Source: Acidimicrobiia bacterium (GTDB lineage Bacteria > Actinomycetota > Acidimicrobiia > Spongiisociales > UBA5794). Taken from it: a stretch of 6,283 nucleotides of DNA. The position numbers and the translations under genes are program-made. A model generated the notes under the pieces. It had not been told where the DNA came from. It made no database searches and was given only the letters and a program-made list of their open reading frames with translations. Shown here in pieces: positions 5,538-6,283 of the stretch. The stretch lies in NCBI GenBank assembly GCA_013695075.1, contig JACDBE010000028.1, positions 1 through 6,283 of the forward strand, in the 5' to 3' direction. The number at the start of each line of letters is the position of its first letter. The stretch's first letter is position 1.

Positions 5538-5954
5538 TCAGGGGACGGGGGTGGTGCGTGGGGCCGGGTTGGCGTAGGCGATTACCTGCAGGTCGACGGG
5601 TTCGCCGCCGAGGAAGAAGGTGAGCAGGGTGAGGTCGACGGTGTCGGACAGGGTGACCTCGATACCGGTGTCGCGGAACCCGATGGCGACGGTGGCGTCA
5701 CCGGAACGACCCGCCAGGTAGTCGGTGGCCAGTCCCGCCGCCTCCGCCTGGTCGAGGACCACCTCGCCGGTGACACGGAACAGGTCCTCATCGACACCGT
5801 TGGCGCCGGCGACCGCCGCCGAGTCCGCCAGCCCAGCCAACGCTTGGCGTTCGGTGAACACCCGCCAAGTGTCGACGGCGAGACCGGCGAACCCGAACAG
5901 CACCCCGATGAGACCGATCCCCCAAATGGTGACCGAACCCCGCTCCAGGTTCAT
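5538..5954 (-). CDS. TadG-like Flp pilus assembly-related protein
   Basis: The product is 138 residues. The N-terminus MNLERGSVTIWGIGLIGVLF leads into one membrane helix (about 9-29), then DTWRVFTERQALAGLADSAAVAGA, the hallmark of the TadE/TadG pseudopilin-like family: a short cytoplasmic ERGS motif, a single helix, then an amphipathic stretch rich in Ala. The remaining 85 residues form a small extracellular beta-rich domain. Such proteins are minor components or assembly factors of Tad/Flp pili, placed in the membrane. It is much shorter than full TadG proteins with a VWA domain, but this short form is usual in actinobacteria. The ATG at 5954 overlaps the stop of the upstream TadE-like gene (ATGA), so the two are coupled. 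The main pilus genes (ATPase TadA, TadB, TadC) would lie beyond the right window edge, if present. Confidence 0.85.
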   Translation of the reverse strand: MNLERGSVTIWGIGLIGVLFGFAGLAVDTWRVFTERQALAGLADSAAVAGANGVDEDLFRVTGEVVLDQAEAAGLATDYLAGRSGDATVAIGFRDTGIEVTLSDTVDLTLLTFFLGGEPVDLQVIAYANPAPRTTPVP

Positions 5955-6283
5955 GGGTCCCCCCGGAAGCTGTCGATCACCTCGGTGTGGGACCAGGTGC
6001 GGGAGAAGCCGCCACCGACGTCACCCACCATGGGAACCACGATCGCCGGCACATACACCGTCACCGACGCCGTCACCGACGACCCGGGGGTGATGGAACC
6101 GGTCACCGCCAGCCCTTCGTAGGCATCCTCTCCCCACCCGTGGTTGACCACGATCTGGCGGGCAATGGCGTCGGCCGCAGCCACCCCGGTGTCGAAGTCA
6201 GTCGACAGCGCCATCTGCCGGGCTGCCTCCTGGGCGGCAAGCTCACCGGTGGAGCGGGCCTCGATCCACAGGGGGATCTGGGC
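5951..6283 (-). CDS. TadE-like pilus assembly protein, 5' end cut by window edge
   Basis: Only the C-terminal 110 residues are present; the frame is open to the window end, beginning AQIPLWIEARSTGELAAQEA. The ATG at 6214 lies inside the conserved region and is not taken as the start. Visible features are an Ala-rich amphipathic helix (AAQEAARQMALSTDFD, then AAADAIARQIV) and a C-terminal beta domain with VTASVTVYVPAIVVP, VGGGFSRTWSHTEVID and a short tail ending FRGDP. This arrangement matches the part of actinobacterial TadE-family proteins that follows the membrane helix, which must lie outside the window. The family is a minor pilin-like part of the Tad secretion/pilus system. Its stop overlaps the TadG-like start by the ATGA junction. 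Assignment to TadE rather than a second TadG-like protein rests on gene order and the C-terminal pattern. Confidence 0.75.
   Translation of the reverse strand, partial: AQIPLWIEARSTGELAAQEAARQMALSTDFDTGVAAADAIARQIVVNHGWGEDAYEGLAVTGSITPGSSVTASVTVYVPAIVVPMVGDVGGGFSRTWSHTEVIDSFRGDP

Overview
The window is high-GC DNA with actinobacterial-looking proteins: a CrtI/PYROXD2-type flavoprotein paired with a GcvT-like protein, a membrane LysM protein, a VapBC pair, and TadE/TadG-like pilus genes. A lineage such as Acidimicrobiia would fit, but that is inference from protein style; there is no rRNA or marker gene to settle it.

Region 1 (28-2918, minus strand) is a two-gene operon. A GcvT/aminomethyltransferase-fold protein is followed 8 bases later by an FAD-dependent oxidoreductase of the phytoene-desaturase/PYROXD2 superfamily (COG1233-like). 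The Shine-Dalgarno of the second gene overlaps the stop of the first, so they are probably co-translated. A folate-binding GcvT fold beside a flavoprotein suggests an oxidative demethylation or one-carbon module, but the substrate cannot be read from the sequence.

Region 2 (about 2829-3200) is the most irregular stretch. On the minus strand it holds a truncated, frameshifted fragment of a beta-helix repeat protein (polymorphic-membrane-protein style). The fragment ends in a long imperfect hairpin (2899-2945). The start of the GcvT gene is ambiguous here: the only nearby canonical start in frame is a GTG in the hairpin loop, while a CTG at 2828 has an excellent Shine-Dalgarno. On the right is an AT-rich patch with two T6 tracts 21 bp apart and a promoter-like pair that reads into the next plus-strand gene, probably giving a leaderless mRNA.

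Region 3 (3201-4690, plus strand) encodes a small membrane protein with a C-terminal LysM domain, then a class I SAM-dependent methyltransferase with a good ribosome binding site. They may or may not share a transcript.

Region 4 (4825-5471, minus strand) is a complete type II toxin-antitoxin pair: a ribbon-helix-helix VapB antitoxin and a PIN-domain VapC toxin overlapping by 16 bases. A perfect 13-bp palindrome next to an extended -10 just upstream is a likely autoregulatory operator. The 134 bases between the methyltransferase and vapC (4691-4824) form a convergent intergenic space with no convincing terminator or gene.

Region 5 (5538-6283, minus strand) is the end of a Tad/Flp pilus-type locus: a TadE-like protein cut by the window edge, overlapping by ATGA with a short TadG-like protein. 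No tRNA, rRNA, CRISPR array, transposase or prophage gene was seen. Nothing here amounts to a clearly new defence or mobile system; the best leads are the GcvT-flavoprotein pair and its unusual upstream region.
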